From assembly GCF_013393325.1 (NCBI RefSeq), contig NZ_QJRC01000066.1:61045-125044 (forward strand): a stretch of 64,000 nt of DNA, given 5' to 3'. Every line of letters starts with the position of its first letter. Position 1 is the stretch's first letter. The DNA comes from Pseudomonas hunanensis. Its GTDB lineage: Bacteria; Pseudomonadota; Gammaproteobacteria; Pseudomonadales; Pseudomonadaceae. Both the position numbers and the translations under genes were made by a program. Under the pieces are notes generated by a model. It was given only the letters and a program-made list of their open reading frames with translations. It searched no databases and had not been told where the DNA came from. Shown piece by piece: positions 7,403 through 16,420 of this stretch.

Positions 7403-9223
7403 TCAGTTCTTGGCTTTCTTGGCAGCGCGGGTACGCTCGCCTTCGTCCAGGATCTTCTTGCGCAGACGGATCGACTTCGGCGTCACTTCGCACAGCTCGT
7501 CGTCCTGGATGAATTCCAGGGCCTGCTCGAGGGTGTGGCGAACTGGCGGTACCAGGGCGATGACTTCGTCTTTGCCCGAAGCACGCATGTTGTCGAGCTT
7601 CTTGCCTTTGGTCGGGTTCACGCCCAGGTCGTTATCGCGGCTGTTCAGGCCGATGATCTGACCGTTGTAGATCTCCTGGCCGTGTTCAACGAACAGCTTG
7701 CCACGTGCCTGCAGGGTTTCCAGCGAGTAGGTCAGCGCCTTGCCGGTCTCGACCGAAACCAGTACACCGTTGAGGCGGCCGGACATTTGGCCCGACTTCA
7801 TGGTGTCGTAGCGATCGAAGATCGAGGTCAGGATGCCTGCACCGTTGGTCAGGGTCAGGAACTGGTTACGGAAACCGATCAGACCACGGGCTGGAATGTT
7901 GTACTCCAGGCGAACACGGCCTTTGCCATCCGGAACCATGTTGGTCAGGTCGCCTTTACGCAGACCCATCTCTTCCATCACCTTGCCCTGGGATTCTTCA
8001 GGGATGTCGATGGTGACGTTCTCGAACGGTTCCTGCTTGACGCCGTCGACTTCGCGGATGATCACTTCAGGACGGCCCACAGCCATCTCGAAGCCTTCAC
8101 GACGCATGGTTTCGATCAGTACCGACAGGTGCAGCTCACCACGGCCCGAAACCTTGAACTTGTCTGGGGAATCGGTTTCCTGAACGCGCAGAGCAACGTT
8201 GTACAGCAGCTCCTTGTCCAGACGGTCCTTGATGTTACGGCTGGTGACGAACTTGCCTTCTTTACCGCAGAACGGCGAGTCGTTGACCTGGAAGGTCATC
8301 GAAACGGTTGGCTCGTCAACGGTCAGCGGCTTCATCGCTTCTACCGCGTCCGGGGCGCACAGGGTGTCGGAGATGAACAGCTCGTCGAAACCGCTGATGC
8401 AGACGATGTCGCCAGCCTGGGCTTCTTCGACGTCGATGCGGTGCAGGCCATGGTGACCCATCAGCTTCAGGATACGGCCGTTACGCTTCTTGCCGTTGGT
8501 GTCGATGGCGACAACCGGGGTGTTCGGCTTGACGCGACCACGGGCGATACGGCCAACACCGATAACGCCGAGGAAGCTGTTGTAGTCCAGTGCCGAGATT
8601 TGCATCTGGAACGGGCCGTCACGGTCAACGGAAGGAGCCGGTACGTTGTCGATGATCGACTGGTACAGGGCGGTCATGTCTTCGCCCATTTCGGTGTGGT
8701 CCAGACCGGCAATGCCGTTCAGGGCCGAGGCGTAGACCACTTTGAAGTCCAGCTGCTCGTCGGTAGCGCCGAGGTTGTCGAACAGGTCGAAGATCTGGTC
8801 CAGAACCCAGTCAGGACGTGCGCCCGGACGGTCAACCTTGTTGATCACGACGATTGGCTTCAGGCCGGCTTCGAAGGCCTTCTTGGTCACGAAGCGGGTT
8901 TGCGGCATTGGGCCGTCCTGGGCGTCGACCAGCAGCAGCACGGAGTCGACCATCGACATTACACGCTCAACCTCGCCACCGAAGTCGGCGTGGCCGGGGG
9001 TGTCGACGATGTTGATGTGGTAGCCGTTCCAGTTGATGGCGGTGTTTTTCGCCAGAATGGTAATACCGCGCTCTTTTTCCTGGTCGTTGGAGTCCATGAC
9101 GCGCTCGTCGTTGAGCTCGTTACGCTCCAGAGTGCCGGATTGACGCAGGAGTTTGTCGACCAGGGTGGTTTTACCATGGTCAACGTGGGCGATGATGGCG
9201 ATGTTACGCAGATTTTCGATCAC
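7403..9223 (-). CDS. typA: ribosome-binding GTPase TypA/BipA
   Basis: Translational GTPase of the EF-G superfamily that binds 70S ribosomes and is needed for late 50S assembly and stress or cold adaptation. The 606 residues show G1 [15 protein letters not shown] (residues 11-25), G2 RGITI, G3 [13 protein letters not shown]4 [11 protein letters not shown], then the beta-barrel, domain III and the TypA C-terminal domain ending in [21 protein letters not shown]. Translation starts at GTG 9223 (protein [17 protein letters not shown]); only a weak GAGA precedes it. Single transcription unit with its own terminator. Confidence 0.97.
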   Translation of the reverse strand: MIENLRNIAIIAHVDHGKTTLVDKLLRQSGTLERNELNDERVMDSNDQEKERGITILAKNTAINWNGYHINIVDTPGHADFGGEVERVMSMVDSVLLLVDAQDGPMPQTRFVTKKAFEAGLKPIVVINKVDRPGARPDWVLDQIFDLFDNLGATDEQLDFKVVYASALNGIAGLDHTEMGEDMTALYQSIIDNVPAPSVDRDGPFQMQISALDYNSFLGVIGVGRIARGRVKPNTPVVAIDTNGKKRNGRILKLMGHHGLHRIDVEEAQAGDIVCISGFDELFISDTLCAPDAVEAMKPLTVDEPTVSMTFQVNDSPFCGKEGKFVTSRNIKDRLDKELLYNVALRVQETDSPDKFKVSGRGELHLSVLIETMRREGFEMAVGRPEVIIREVDGVKQEPFENVTIDIPEESQGKVMEEMGLRKGDLTNMVPDGKGRVRLEYNIPARGLIGFRNQFLTLTNGAGILTSIFDRYDTMKSGQMSGRLNGVLVSVETGKALTYSLETLQARGKLFVEHGQEIYNGQIIGLNSRDNDLGVNPTKGKKLDNMRASGKDEVIALVPPVRHTLEQALEFIQDDELCEVTPKSIRLRKKILDEGERTRAAKKAKN

Positions 9224-9351
9224 AAGTGTATCTCGATCAGAGGATTCGGTTGCCGCCCAGTGTAGGCGGCCAATATGTACTGTTTAAGGCTCAGCGGGCC
9301 CGGCGGTCGGGAGGGCGATGGCGGATACTGCCGCCATACAGCCCCGGCGTC

Positions 9352-10806
9352 TTATGTCGGACGATAAACACGCACATTGGCATGTCCCTCACTGAGCAGG
9401 TGGTGTGCGTGCAAACGGCTCATCACACCCTTGTCGCAATACAGCAAGTACTGGCGCGTGGGGTCCAGGTGCTTGAACTTGCTGTTGATGGCATAAAACG
9501 GCATGGCCTGGACTTCGATACCGTCCAGCACCAGAGGTTCGTCTTCCTGGGCATCAGGGTGACGAATGTCGATGACGATCTGCCCCGACAGAGCCTCGGT
9601 CACTTCCTCGATTTCGACGTCCTTGCCCAGCTCGTCGATCACATGGTCGATGGAGATGAGCTTGGCGCGTTCCAGGGCGCGCTCCAGCACCGCCATGTCG
9701 AACTGCTTCTCTTCATGCTCCATGCGGTGGCGCTTGGCATGGGTGGTCGGGTTCACCGAAATCACGCCGCAGTATTCTGGCATGTGCTTGGCGAAGTCGG
9801 CGGTGCCGATTTCGTTGGCCTGGTCGATGATGTCCTGCTTGTGGCTCGCCAGCAGCGGGCGCAGCACCAGCTTGTCGGTGGCCGAGTCGATGATCGACAG
9901 GTTCGGCAAGGTCTGGCTGGATACCTGGGAGATCGCCTCGCCGGTCACCAGTGCGTCGATTTCCAGGCGGTCGGCCATGCGCGCGGCACCGCGCAGCATC
10001 ATGCGCTTGAGGGTCACACCCATGTAGCTGTTGTCGACCTTGTTGAGGATCTCGCCAACCACCTCTTCGAACGGCACGCTGATGAACAGCACGCGCTGGC
10101 TGCTGCCGTACTTTTTCCACAGGTAGTGGGCCACTTCCATCACGCCCAGCTCGTGGGCACGGCCGCCGAGGTTGAAGAAGCAGAAGTGGGTCATCAGGCC
10201 ACGGCGCATCATCTGGTAAGCCGCCACGGTGGAGTCGAAGCCACCGGACATCAGCACCAGGGTCTGCTCCAGGGCGCCCAGCGGGTAACCGCCGATGCCC
10301 TGGTGCTGGTTGTGGATGACGTACAGGCGCTGGTCGCGGATTTCGATGCGCACCAGCACTTCGGGCTTCTTCAGCTCGATGCCGGCGGCGCCACACTGCT
10401 GGCGCAGCTGGCTGCCGACGTAACGGTCGACGTCCATCGAGGTGAAGTCATGGTGGCCACCGCGCTTGCAGCGCACGGCGAAGTGCTTGCCGGCCAGCAG
10501 GTGACCGAAGTGGTGCTTGCACTTGGCGACGATGTCGTCGAAGTCACCCAGCGGGTATTCCTCTACCTGCAGGAAGTGGGTGATACCCGGCGTGCAGGTG
10601 AGGCGCTCGATCATCTCGCGCTGGACTTTTTCGTCCTCGATGCGGGTGACCACTTCGAGATTGTCCCAGACACCATCGACCGCGAGCTCAGGATCGAGGT
10701 CCTTGAGCACGTTGCGGATGTTCTTGGCGAGCTGGCGGATGAAACGCTTGCGCACCGGCCGGCTCTTGATGGTGATTTCTGGGAAGACTTTGACGATAAG
10801 TTTCAT
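9352..10806 (-). CDS. thiI: tRNA 4-thiouridine synthetase / thiamine sulfur-transfer protein ThiI
   Basis: Uses ATP and IscS-derived persulfide sulfur to make 4-thiouridine at position 8 of tRNAs, and supplies sulfur for thiazole synthesis. The 484 residues contain an N-terminal ferredoxin-like plus THUMP region, the PP-loop [17 protein letters not shown] (about residue 180), and a C-terminal rhodanese domain. The persulfide cysteine is in [11 protein letters not shown] near residue 458, and the partner cysteine in [10 protein letters not shown] near 345. Both cysteines of the E. coli catalytic disulfide are thus present. ATG at 10806 with a weak ribosome-binding site. It lies divergent from glnA. 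Confidence 0.96.
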   Translation of the reverse strand: MKLIVKVFPEITIKSRPVRKRFIRQLAKNIRNVLKDLDPELAVDGVWDNLEVVTRIEDEKVQREMIERLTCTPGITHFLQVEEYPLGDFDDIVAKCKHHFGHLLAGKHFAVRCKRGGHHDFTSMDVDRYVGSQLRQQCGAAGIELKKPEVLVRIEIRDQRLYVIHNQHQGIGGYPLGALEQTLVLMSGGFDSTVAAYQMMRRGLMTHFCFFNLGGRAHELGVMEVAHYLWKKYGSSQRVLFISVPFEEVVGEILNKVDNSYMGVTLKRMMLRGAARMADRLEIDALVTGEAISQVSSQTLPNLSIIDSATDKLVLRPLLASHKQDIIDQANEIGTADFAKHMPEYCGVISVNPTTHAKRHRMEHEEKQFDMAVLERALERAKLISIDHVIDELGKDVEIEEVTEALSGQIVIDIRHPDAQEDEPLVLDGIEVQAMPFYAINSKFKHLDPTRQYLLYCDKGVMSRLHAHHLLSEGHANVRVYRPT

Positions 10807-10998
10807 TGGTTAACAGCGCGCGCAGGGCCTGCCGAAAATGAGGGGCGCGAATTATATCGGAAATTGCTCAGGATTTGACCAACTTTTGATCAGAAGCTTT
10901 GAGATAAATGCATGAGGCGGGTTTTGTGCCGCCTGTTCCGGCCTTTTCGCGTGCAAACCCGCGGAAAGCCCTCAAAGAAAGCACAAAGCCCAAATCGC
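10807..10998. other. thiI-glnA intergenic, left part
   Basis: Non-coding DNA between the divergent thiI and glnA genes; it should carry the thiI promoter. A GGCGGGTTTTGTGCCGCC hairpin is visible near 10917-10935, without a T-run. I see no other clear element in this part. Confidence 0.4.
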
Positions 10999-11013
10999 GC
11001 ACTGTATTGGTGC
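10999..11013 (+). promoter_or_regulatory. NtrC binding site upstream of glnA
   Basis: GCACTGTATTGGTGC matches the NtrC dyad GCAC-N7-GTGC. It is centred about 139 bp upstream of the start site predicted from the sigma54 promoter, a normal enhancer distance. A weaker TTTTGGTGTT half-like sequence on the opposite strand lies near 11017-11027. Confidence 0.75.
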
Positions 11014-11118
11014 GCTAACACCAAAACTCGCATCTAAAGGGTGCATTTTTACCCGCCACCCCTACGCCAAATGCCCACAAACGCCCCCTTTTATCCCGCC
11101 TTCGCCATTTTCGGGCAC

Positions 11119-11134
11119 TGGCATGCAATTTGCT
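11119..11134 (+). promoter_or_regulatory. sigma54 promoter of glnA
   Basis: TGGCATGCAATTTGCT fits the -24/-12 consensus TGGCACG-N4-TTGCW with exact GG-N10-GC spacing. The predicted start is near 11145, giving an ~89-nt leader. With the NtrC site upstream this explains nitrogen-limitation control of glnA. Confidence 0.85.
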
Positions 11135-11233
11135 CCCTTGTGAGGCAGGTAAGCTTGGCCGACTATCCGCGCCCGGCAACACCCTTTTTCCAGGGCAGCG
11201 GCCCACCGCGCTCTAGACCATCCGGAGGACAAC

Positions 11234-12640
11234 ATGTCGAAGTCGGTTCAACTCATCAAAGATCATGACGTCAAGTGGATTGATCTGCGTTTCACGGACA
11301 CCAAAGGCATTCAGCACCACGTGACCATGCCGTCGCGTGATGCGCTGGACGAAGACTTCTTCGAAGTCGGCAAGATGTTCGACGGTTCCTCCATCGCTGG
11401 CTGGAAAGGCATCGAAGCCTCCGACATGATCCTGATGCCGGTCGACGACACTGCCGTCCTGGACCCGTTCACCGAAGAGCCAACCCTGATCATCACCTGC
11501 GACATCGTCGACCCGTCGAGCATGCAGGGCTACGATCGCGACCCACGCGCCATCGCCAAGCGTGCCGAAGAGTACCTGAAGAGCACCGGCATCGGTGACA
11601 CCGTCTTCGCCGGCCCAGAGCCTGAGTTCTTCATCTTCGACGAAGTGAAGTTCAAGTCGGACATTTCCGGCTCGATGTTCAAGATCTTCTCCGAGCAAGG
11701 CTCGTGGATGACCGACGCTGACGTGGAAGGCGGCAACAAAGGCCACCGTCCAGGCGTGAAGGGCGGCTACTTCCCGGTTCCGCCGTTCGACCACGACCAC
11801 GAAATCCGTACTGCCATGTGCAACGCACTGGAAGAAATGGGCCAGACCGTTGAAGTTCACCACCACGAAGTGGCGACTGCCGGCCAGAACGAAATCGGCG
11901 TCAAGTTCAACACCCTGGTGAAAAAGGCTGACGAAGTACAGGCGCTGAAATACGTCGTGCACAACGTTGCCGACGCCTACGGCCGTACCGCCACCTTCAT
12001 GCCTAAGCCTCTGTACGGCGACAACGGCTCGGGCATGCACGTACACATGTCGATCTGGAAAGACGGCAAGAACACCTTCTCGGGTGAAGGCTATGCCGGC
12101 CTGTCCGACACCGCCCTGTACTTCATCGGCGGTATCATCAAGCACGGTAAGGCCCTGAACGGCTTCACCAACCCGTCGACCAACTCCTACAAGCGTCTGG
12201 TCCCAGGCTTCGAAGCCCCGGTAATGCTGGCCTACTCGGCTCGTAACCGTTCCGCCTCGATCCGTATTCCTTACGTCGGCAGCCCGAAAGCCCGCCGTAT
12301 CGAAGCCCGCTTCCCGGACCCATCGGCCAACCCGTACCTGGCCTTCGCGGCCCTGCTGATGGCTGGCCTGGATGGCATCCAGAACAAGATCCACCCAGGC
12401 GACGCGGCCGACAAGAACCTGTACGACCTGCCACCAGAAGAAGCCAAGAACATCCCGCAAGTGTGCGGCAGCCTGAAAGAGGCTCTGGAAGAGCTGGACA
12501 AAGGCCGCGCGTTCCTGACCAAGGGCGGCGTGTTCTCCGACGACTTCATCGATGCCTTCATCGAGCTGAAGAGCGAAGAAGAAATCAAGGTCCGCACCTT
12601 CGTACACCCGCTGGAATACGAGCTGTACTACAGCTGCTGA
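11234..12640 (+). CDS. glnA: glutamine synthetase, type I
   Basis: Makes glutamine from glutamate, ammonium and ATP, the entry step of ammonium assimilation together with gltBD at 46.9-53 kb. The 468 residues have [39 protein letters not shown] and the adenylylation loop [10 protein letters not shown], with the modifiable tyrosine at residue 397. This indicates a GlnE-regulated GSI-beta enzyme. Start ATG 11234 with CGGAGGACAAC upstream. Transcription is from the sigma54 promoter at 11119 under NtrC, and ntrBC follow downstream. Confidence 0.98.
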   Translation: MSKSVQLIKDHDVKWIDLRFTDTKGIQHHVTMPSRDALDEDFFEVGKMFDGSSIAGWKGIEASDMILMPVDDTAVLDPFTEEPTLIITCDIVDPSSMQGYDRDPRAIAKRAEEYLKSTGIGDTVFAGPEPEFFIFDEVKFKSDISGSMFKIFSEQGSWMTDADVEGGNKGHRPGVKGGYFPVPPFDHDHEIRTAMCNALEEMGQTVEVHHHEVATAGQNEIGVKFNTLVKKADEVQALKYVVHNVADAYGRTATFMPKPLYGDNGSGMHVHMSIWKDGKNTFSGEGYAGLSDTALYFIGGIIKHGKALNGFTNPSTNSYKRLVPGFEAPVMLAYSARNRSASIRIPYVGSPKARRIEARFPDPSANPYLAFAALLMAGLDGIQNKIHPGDAADKNLYDLPPEEAKNIPQVCGSLKEALEELDKGRAFLTKGGVFSDDFIDAFIELKSEEEIKVRTFVHPLEYELYYSC

Positions 12641-12674
12641 TCTGATCGGCGCCTCGTGCCGGTGACGTGATCAT

Positions 12675-12707
12675 AACGGCCTCCCTCGGGAGGCCGTTTT
12701 CGTTTCT
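12675..12707 (+). terminator. glnA terminator
   Basis: AACGGCCTCCC-TC-GGGAGGCCGTT followed by TTCGTTT, 35 bp after the glnA stop. It separates glnA from ntrBC, so ntrBC should have its own promoter or rely on readthrough. Confidence 0.9.
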
Positions 12708-12891
12708 GCACGCCCTGCAGAAGCACCGCCACCCCGCCATCACGCTATGCTCTATCTTGGTGCACAAATTGACACCGTGCCCTCATTTGCTCCCCAATCT
12801 GGGTCAAGTTAAACGTTTCATCCAGACTTTCTGGTCCGAAGTTGCGCAGATCCAGGCCTTTATCGGCAAATTCCGCTTCTTTTCGGAGCTT

Positions 12892-12907
12892 TGGTTTGTT
12901 TCTTGCA
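12892..12907 (+). promoter_or_regulatory. candidate sigma54-type promoter ahead of ntrB
   Basis: TGGTTTGTTTCTTGCA keeps the invariant GG-N10-GC and a good -12 half (TTGCA) but has a poor -24 half. It lies 98 bp upstream of ntrB, so NtrC could autoregulate its own operon. The rest of the 364-bp glnA-ntrB gap shows only the glnA terminator and an outward GGTG...CACC repeat near 12759-12776. Confidence 0.35.
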
Positions 12908-13004
12908 TTTTCTTGCCGAGAGTCTCGCACCAGCGGAACCACCCCGCGTCCGGCCCAGGCCAAAGCAGTGCCGGGCAAGCGCCAAAAGAGGTCAACGACG
13001 CCTT

Positions 13005-14090
13005 ATGACCATCAGCGATGCACAGCACCGTCTGCTTCTGGACAACCTGACTACCGCCACGTTGCTGCTCAACGCCGAGCTGCGCCTGGAGTACATGAAC
13101 CCGGCAGCGGAAATGCTGCTGGCCGTCAGTGGCCAGCGTAGCCATGGGCAGTTCATCAGCGAGCTGTTCACCGAATCGACCGAGGCACTCAGCTCGCTGC
13201 GCCAGGCGGTCGAGCAGGCGCATCCATTCACCAAGCGTGAAGCGCAGCTCACTTCGCTGACCGGGCAGACCATCACCGTCGACTACGCGGTAACGCCAAT
13301 CCTGCATCAGGGCCAGACCCTGCTGTTGCTTGAGGTGCACCCACGCGACCGGCTGCTGCGCATCACCAAGGAAGAGGCTCAGCTGAGCAAGCAGGAAACC
13401 ACCAAGATGCTGGTGCGCGGCCTGGCCCATGAAATCAAGAACCCCCTTGGCGGCATCCGTGGCGCGGCCCAGTTGCTGGCCCGCGAACTGCCCGAGGAAG
13501 GCCTGCGCGACTACACCAACGTGATCATCGAAGAGGCCGACCGCCTGCGTAACCTGGTCGACCGCATGCTCGGCTCTAACAAGCTGCCGTCGCTTGCCAT
13601 GACCAACATTCACGAAGTGCTGGAGCGAGTCTGTAGCCTGGTCGACGCCGAAAGCCAGGGCTGCATCACTTTGGTGCGCGATTACGACCCTAGCCTGCCG
13701 GACGTATTGATCGACCGCGAGCAGATGATCCAGGCCGTACTCAATATCGTGCGCAACGCCATGCAGGCGATCAGCTCGCAGAATGAACTGCGGCTGGGCC
13801 GCATTACCTTGCGCAGTCGCGCCTTGCGCCAGTTCACCATCGGCCACGTGCGCCACCGCCTGGTGGCGCGGGTCGAGATCATCGACAACGGCCCGGGCAT
13901 CCCGCCGGAACTGCAGGACACTCTCTTCTATCCCATGGTCAGTGGCCGCCCGGACGGCACTGGGCTGGGCCTGGCCATTACCCAGAACATCATCAGCCAG
14001 CACCAGGGCCTGATCGAGTGTGAAAGCCACGCAGGCCACACCGCCTTCTCGATCTACCTGCCCCTGGAACAAGGAGCCACCGCCTCATGA
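13005..14090 (+). CDS. ntrB: nitrogen regulation sensor histidine kinase/phosphatase NtrB
   Basis: Cytosolic sensor that phosphorylates or, with PII (GlnB/GlnK), dephosphorylates NtrC according to nitrogen status. The 361-residue protein has an N-terminal PAS domain (about 5-115), the H-box LVRGLAHEIKNPLGGIRGAAQLL with the phospho-accepting histidine, the N-box NIVRNAMQAI, and ATP-lid motifs DNGPGIP and GTGLGLAI. There is no TM segment. The frame is open 38 codons further upstream, but MTISDAQHRLLLDNL at 13005 matches NtrB N-termini; AGAGG lies 14 nt upstream. It overlaps ntrC by 4 bp (ATGA), so they are coupled. Confidence 0.95.
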   Translation: MTISDAQHRLLLDNLTTATLLLNAELRLEYMNPAAEMLLAVSGQRSHGQFISELFTESTEALSSLRQAVEQAHPFTKREAQLTSLTGQTITVDYAVTPILHQGQTLLLLEVHPRDRLLRITKEEAQLSKQETTKMLVRGLAHEIKNPLGGIRGAAQLLARELPEEGLRDYTNVIIEEADRLRNLVDRMLGSNKLPSLAMTNIHEVLERVCSLVDAESQGCITLVRDYDPSLPDVLIDREQMIQAVLNIVRNAMQAISSQNELRLGRITLRSRALRQFTIGHVRHRLVARVEIIDNGPGIPPELQDTLFYPMVSGRPDGTGLGLAITQNIISQHQGLIECESHAGHTAFSIYLPLEQGATAS

Positions 14091-15523
14091 GCCGAAGTGA
14101 AACCGTATGGATCGTCGACGATGATCGCTCCATCCGCTGGGTCCTGGAAAAAGCCCTGCAACAAGAAGGCATGACCACCCAGAGCTTCGACAGCGCAGAC
14201 GGTGTGATGGGGCGCCTGGCGCGCCAGCAACCGGACGTGATCATCTCCGACATTCGCATGCCTGGCGCCAGCGGCCTCGACTTGCTGGCACAGATCCGCG
14301 AGCAGCACCCGCGCCTGCCGGTGATCATCATGACCGCCCATTCCGACTTGGACAGCGCGGTGGCCTCGTACCAGGGGGGGGCCTTCGAGTACCTGCCCAA
14401 GCCATTCGACGTCGACGAAGCGGTCTCGCTGGTCAAGCGCGCCAACCAGCACGCCCAGGAACAGCAGGGCCTGGATGTGCCACAGAACCTGGCGCGCACC
14501 CCGGAAATTATCGGTGAAGCCCCGGCGATGCAGGAGGTGTTCCGCGCCATCGGCCGCCTCAGCCACTCCAACATCACCGTGCTGATCAACGGCGAGTCCG
14601 GCACCGGCAAAGAGCTGGTGGCCCACGCCCTGCACCGGCACAGCCCGCGCGCGGCGTCGCCGTTCATTGCCCTGAACATGGCCGCCATCCCCAAGGACTT
14701 GATGGAATCGGAGCTGTTCGGCCATGAAAAGGGTGCCTTCACCGGCGCTGCCAACCTGCGCCGGGGCCGTTTCGAGCAGGCCGATGGCGGTACGCTGTTC
14801 CTCGACGAAATCGGTGACATGCCTGCCGACACCCAGACCCGCCTGCTGCGCGTGCTGGCCGATGGCGAGTTCTATCGTGTGGGCGGCCATGTACCGGTCA
14901 AGGTCGACGTGCGCATCATCGCCGCCACCCACCAGAACCTGGAGTCACTGGTGCAAGCCGGCAAGTTCCGTGAGGACTTGTTCCACCGCCTGAACGTGAT
15001 CCGTATCCATATCCCGCGCCTGGCCGACCGCCGCGAAGACATCCCCGCGCTCGCCCGCCACTTCCTTGCCCGGGCCGCTCAGGAGCTGGCGGTCGAGCCG
15101 AAGGTCCTCAAGCCTGAGACCGAAGAGTTCATCCGCAACCTGCCCTGGCCGGGCAACGTGCGGCAGATGGAAAACACTTGCCGCTGGATCACCGTGATGG
15201 CTTCCAGCCGCGAAGTGCTGATCGGCGACCTGCCGCCCGAGCTTCTGAACCTGCCACAGGACGCCGCACCGGTGACCAACTGGGAGCAGGCCCTGCGCCA
15301 GTGGGCCGACCAGGCGTTGGCGCGCGGCCAGACCAACCTGCTGGACAGCGCGGTGCCGAGTTTTGAACGGATCATGATCGAGACGGCGCTCAAGCACACC
15401 GCCGGTCGGCGCCGGGATGCGGCGCTGTTGCTGGGTTGGGGGCGTAACACCCTGACGCGCAAGATCAAGGAGCTGGGGATGAATGTGGCGGGTGGGGATG
15501 ATGAGGAAGGTGAAGACCACTGA
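14087..15523 (+). CDS. ntrC: nitrogen regulation response regulator NtrC
   Basis: Enhancer-binding AAA+ activator of sigma54 RNA polymerase. The 478 residues comprise a receiver domain with IVDDD near the N-terminus and the phosphorylation aspartate in ISDIRMPG (D54 region), an AAA+ domain with Walker A GESGTGKE and the sigma54-contacting GAFTGA loop, and a C-terminal Fis-type helix-turn-helix (ALLLGWGRNTLTRKIKELGM). It starts inside the ntrB stop codon. Likely targets in this window are glnA and the small RNA gene directly downstream, both of which have sigma54 promoters and GCAC-N7-GTGC sites. Confidence 0.97.
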   Translation: MSRSETVWIVDDDRSIRWVLEKALQQEGMTTQSFDSADGVMGRLARQQPDVIISDIRMPGASGLDLLAQIREQHPRLPVIIMTAHSDLDSAVASYQGGAFEYLPKPFDVDEAVSLVKRANQHAQEQQGLDVPQNLARTPEIIGEAPAMQEVFRAIGRLSHSNITVLINGESGTGKELVAHALHRHSPRAASPFIALNMAAIPKDLMESELFGHEKGAFTGAANLRRGRFEQADGGTLFLDEIGDMPADTQTRLLRVLADGEFYRVGGHVPVKVDVRIIAATHQNLESLVQAGKFREDLFHRLNVIRIHIPRLADRREDIPALARHFLARAAQELAVEPKVLKPETEEFIRNLPWPGNVRQMENTCRWITVMASSREVLIGDLPPELLNLPQDAAPVTNWEQALRQWADQALARGQTNLLDSAVPSFERIMIETALKHTAGRRRDAALLLGWGRNTLTRKIKELGMNVAGGDDEEGEDH

Positions 15524-15546
15524 GTTCTGAGTAAACCCTCAAGATC

Positions 15547-15570
15547 CCGGGGGCCGCTTTGCGGCCCTTT
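15547..15570 (+). terminator. ntrC terminator
   Basis: GGGGGCCGC-TTT-GCGGCCC stem followed by TTTC, 24 bp after ntrC. The same stem (GGGGCCGCTTTGCGGCCCC) occurs at 45302-45320 after the MFS gene, there without a T-run. Confidence 0.65.
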
Positions 15571-15649
15571 CGCGACACAAGGCCGCTCCCACAGGGATAG
15601 CGCCGCCTCTGAACGGAGCGGCGTCCTGTGGGAGCGGCCTTGTGTCGCG
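15571..15649. repeat. REP pair (inverted), GCGGCCTTGTGTCGCG subtype
   Basis: Two perfectly complementary 25-bp arms (15571-15595 and 15625-15649; core AAGGCCGCTCCCACAGG) enclose an inner CGCCGC...GCGGCG stem, so the whole 79 bp can fold into one long hairpin. GATAGGCCTGCGAAGCAGGCC, the usual tail of this REP subtype, follows to about 15670. It differs in sequence from the pairs at 1849 and 34836. A single copy of this subtype occurs at 41700. Confidence 0.9.
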
Positions 15650-15688
15650 ATAGGCCTGCGAAGCAGGCCAGGCTTTTTCAGCCCCGAT

Positions 15689-15703
15689 GCACCGATCCTG
15701 TGC
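15689..15703 (+). promoter_or_regulatory. NtrC binding site upstream of the nrsZ-like RNA
   Basis: GCACCGATCCTGTGC fits the GCAC-N7-GTGC NtrC dyad, as does the glnA site at 10999. It is centred about 118 bp upstream of the start predicted from the sigma54 promoter at 15788. The call rests on motif match and spacing. Confidence 0.65.
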
Positions 15704-15787
15704 CCGATGCACCTCGCGAAGGCACAAATCCCCTCAAAACCCGGCCAATTCCCCCTCAAAGCCCAACATTCACGGGCTTTGCAAAAC

Positions 15788-15803
15788 TGGCACGCCCCCT
15801 GCA
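15788..15803 (+). promoter_or_regulatory. sigma54 promoter of the nrsZ-like RNA
   Basis: TGGCACGCCCCCTGCA is a near-perfect -24/-12 element with a full TGGCACG box and GG-N10-GC spacing. The predicted start is about 15814. No plus-strand protein gene follows until trmL at 16419, and the transcript would run straight into the tandem repeats, which points to a non-coding RNA. Confidence 0.88.
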
Positions 15804-15813
15804 ATAGCTAATA

Positions 15814-15993
15814 CATACCCAGTTTCGGGGGCCCTGGTACAGGCAGGCCGGGTGAACCCCTCTTTTATTCGCAGCATCGCCCGTTTTGGGGACCTCGGTA
15901 CAGGCAGGCCGGGAAATCCCCCCTTTATACGCAGCACCCCTTTTGGGGACCCTGGTACAGGCAGGCCGGGAAATCCCCTCTTTTATTCGTGCA
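15814..15993 (+). ncRNA. nrsZ: nitrogen-regulated small RNA, NrsZ homologue
   Basis: In P. aeruginosa, NrsZ is encoded just downstream of ntrC. It is transcribed by sigma54 and NtrC under nitrogen limitation and is made of three similar ~60-nt stem-loop units that are processed apart; it affects rhamnolipid production and swarming there. Here the same gap holds a sigma54 promoter, an NtrC-type site and 2.8 copies of a ~60-bp unit. Each unit contains CCTGGTACAGG- and GGGAAATCCC-type hairpins followed by a CTCTTTTATT run. The 3' end is taken after the third T-run; it overlaps the last bases of the minus-strand gene at 15983. Sequence identity to the PAO1 RNA was not compared, so the assignment rests on synteny and architecture. 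Confidence 0.8.
15828..15993 (+). repeat. tandem ~60-bp repeat, 2.8 copies (body of nrsZ)
   Basis: Copy A 15828-15887, copy B 15888-15944, copy C 15945 to about 15993. Each begins GGGG(A/G)CC, contains GGTACAGGCAGGCCGGG and a CCCC-pyrimidine stretch, and ends with TTTA(T)T(A/T)CG before a GCAGC block. Copies B and C share GGTACAGGCAGGCCGGGAAA exactly; copy A has GTGAA in place of GAAAT. Differences lie mostly between the hairpins. Confidence 0.92.
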
Positions 15994-16420
15994 ATTTCAC
16001 CTGCACACGCCAGCGCCCGTCGTCCTCTGCACCGCTCCACTCGCCGTGCAGGGGGCGCGCGGCCACCACCGTCAGCAACAACCCTTCCTGGCTGTTCTGT
16101 ACCCGCCAGCTCACCGGCTTGCCCTGCAGGCTCAGTTGCCCCTGCTGGGCCTTGCCCTGGGCCTGGAACAGCAATGCCACTGTACCTTCCACGTTCTCGC
16201 CGTGCAGCTTGGGCTCTTCGTTGAACCACAGCTGCAGGCCGTCCTGCACCACTTGCACCTGTTGCAGCTCACGCTCGTCGGGCGTAGTCAGGCGACCGAT
16301 CATCAGCCCCACCATCAAGCCGACGATCGCCAACGACAGCATCACCCGTGGGAAGGCCTTCGAACGCACGTCCGGTTCAGGGGTAGAATGCCCGTCATCT
16401 TCACGCTTGGAGCCGTGCAT
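15983..16420 (-). CDS. conserved Pseudomonas hypothetical protein, single N-terminal TM
   Basis: The 145-residue protein has a charged N-terminus, one TM at about residues 26-43 (VMLSLAIVGLMVGLMIG) and a ~100-residue C-terminal domain (LQLWFNEEPKLHGENVEGTVALLFQAQG... WRVQVKLHE) likely to be periplasmic. It occupies the position of PA5126 in P. aeruginosa; function unknown. Its ATG (16420-16418) overlaps the trmL ATG on the other strand in one CATG. Its Shine-Dalgarno (AAAGGATGA) is inside trmL. Its 3' end runs into the last unit of the nrsZ repeat, so the two converging transcripts overlap slightly. Confidence 0.8.
   Translation of the reverse strand: MHGSKREDDGHSTPEPDVRSKAFPRVMLSLAIVGLMVGLMIGRLTTPDERELQQVQVVQDGLQLWFNEEPKLHGENVEGTVALLFQAQGKAQQGQLSLQGKPVSWRVQNSQEGLLLTVVAARPLHGEWSGAEDDGRWRVQVKLHE

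Noticed and set aside
12759..12776. NtrC site GGTGCACAAATTGACACC upstream of ntrB
   Set aside because: The half-sites are in the outward orientation (GGTG...CACC), opposite to the GCAC...GTGC dyad found at glnA and nrsZ.
15827..15993. CRISPR array
   Set aside because: The units are nearly identical over their full ~60 bp with no unique spacers, only 2.8 copies, no cas genes, and they start just after a sigma54 promoter.
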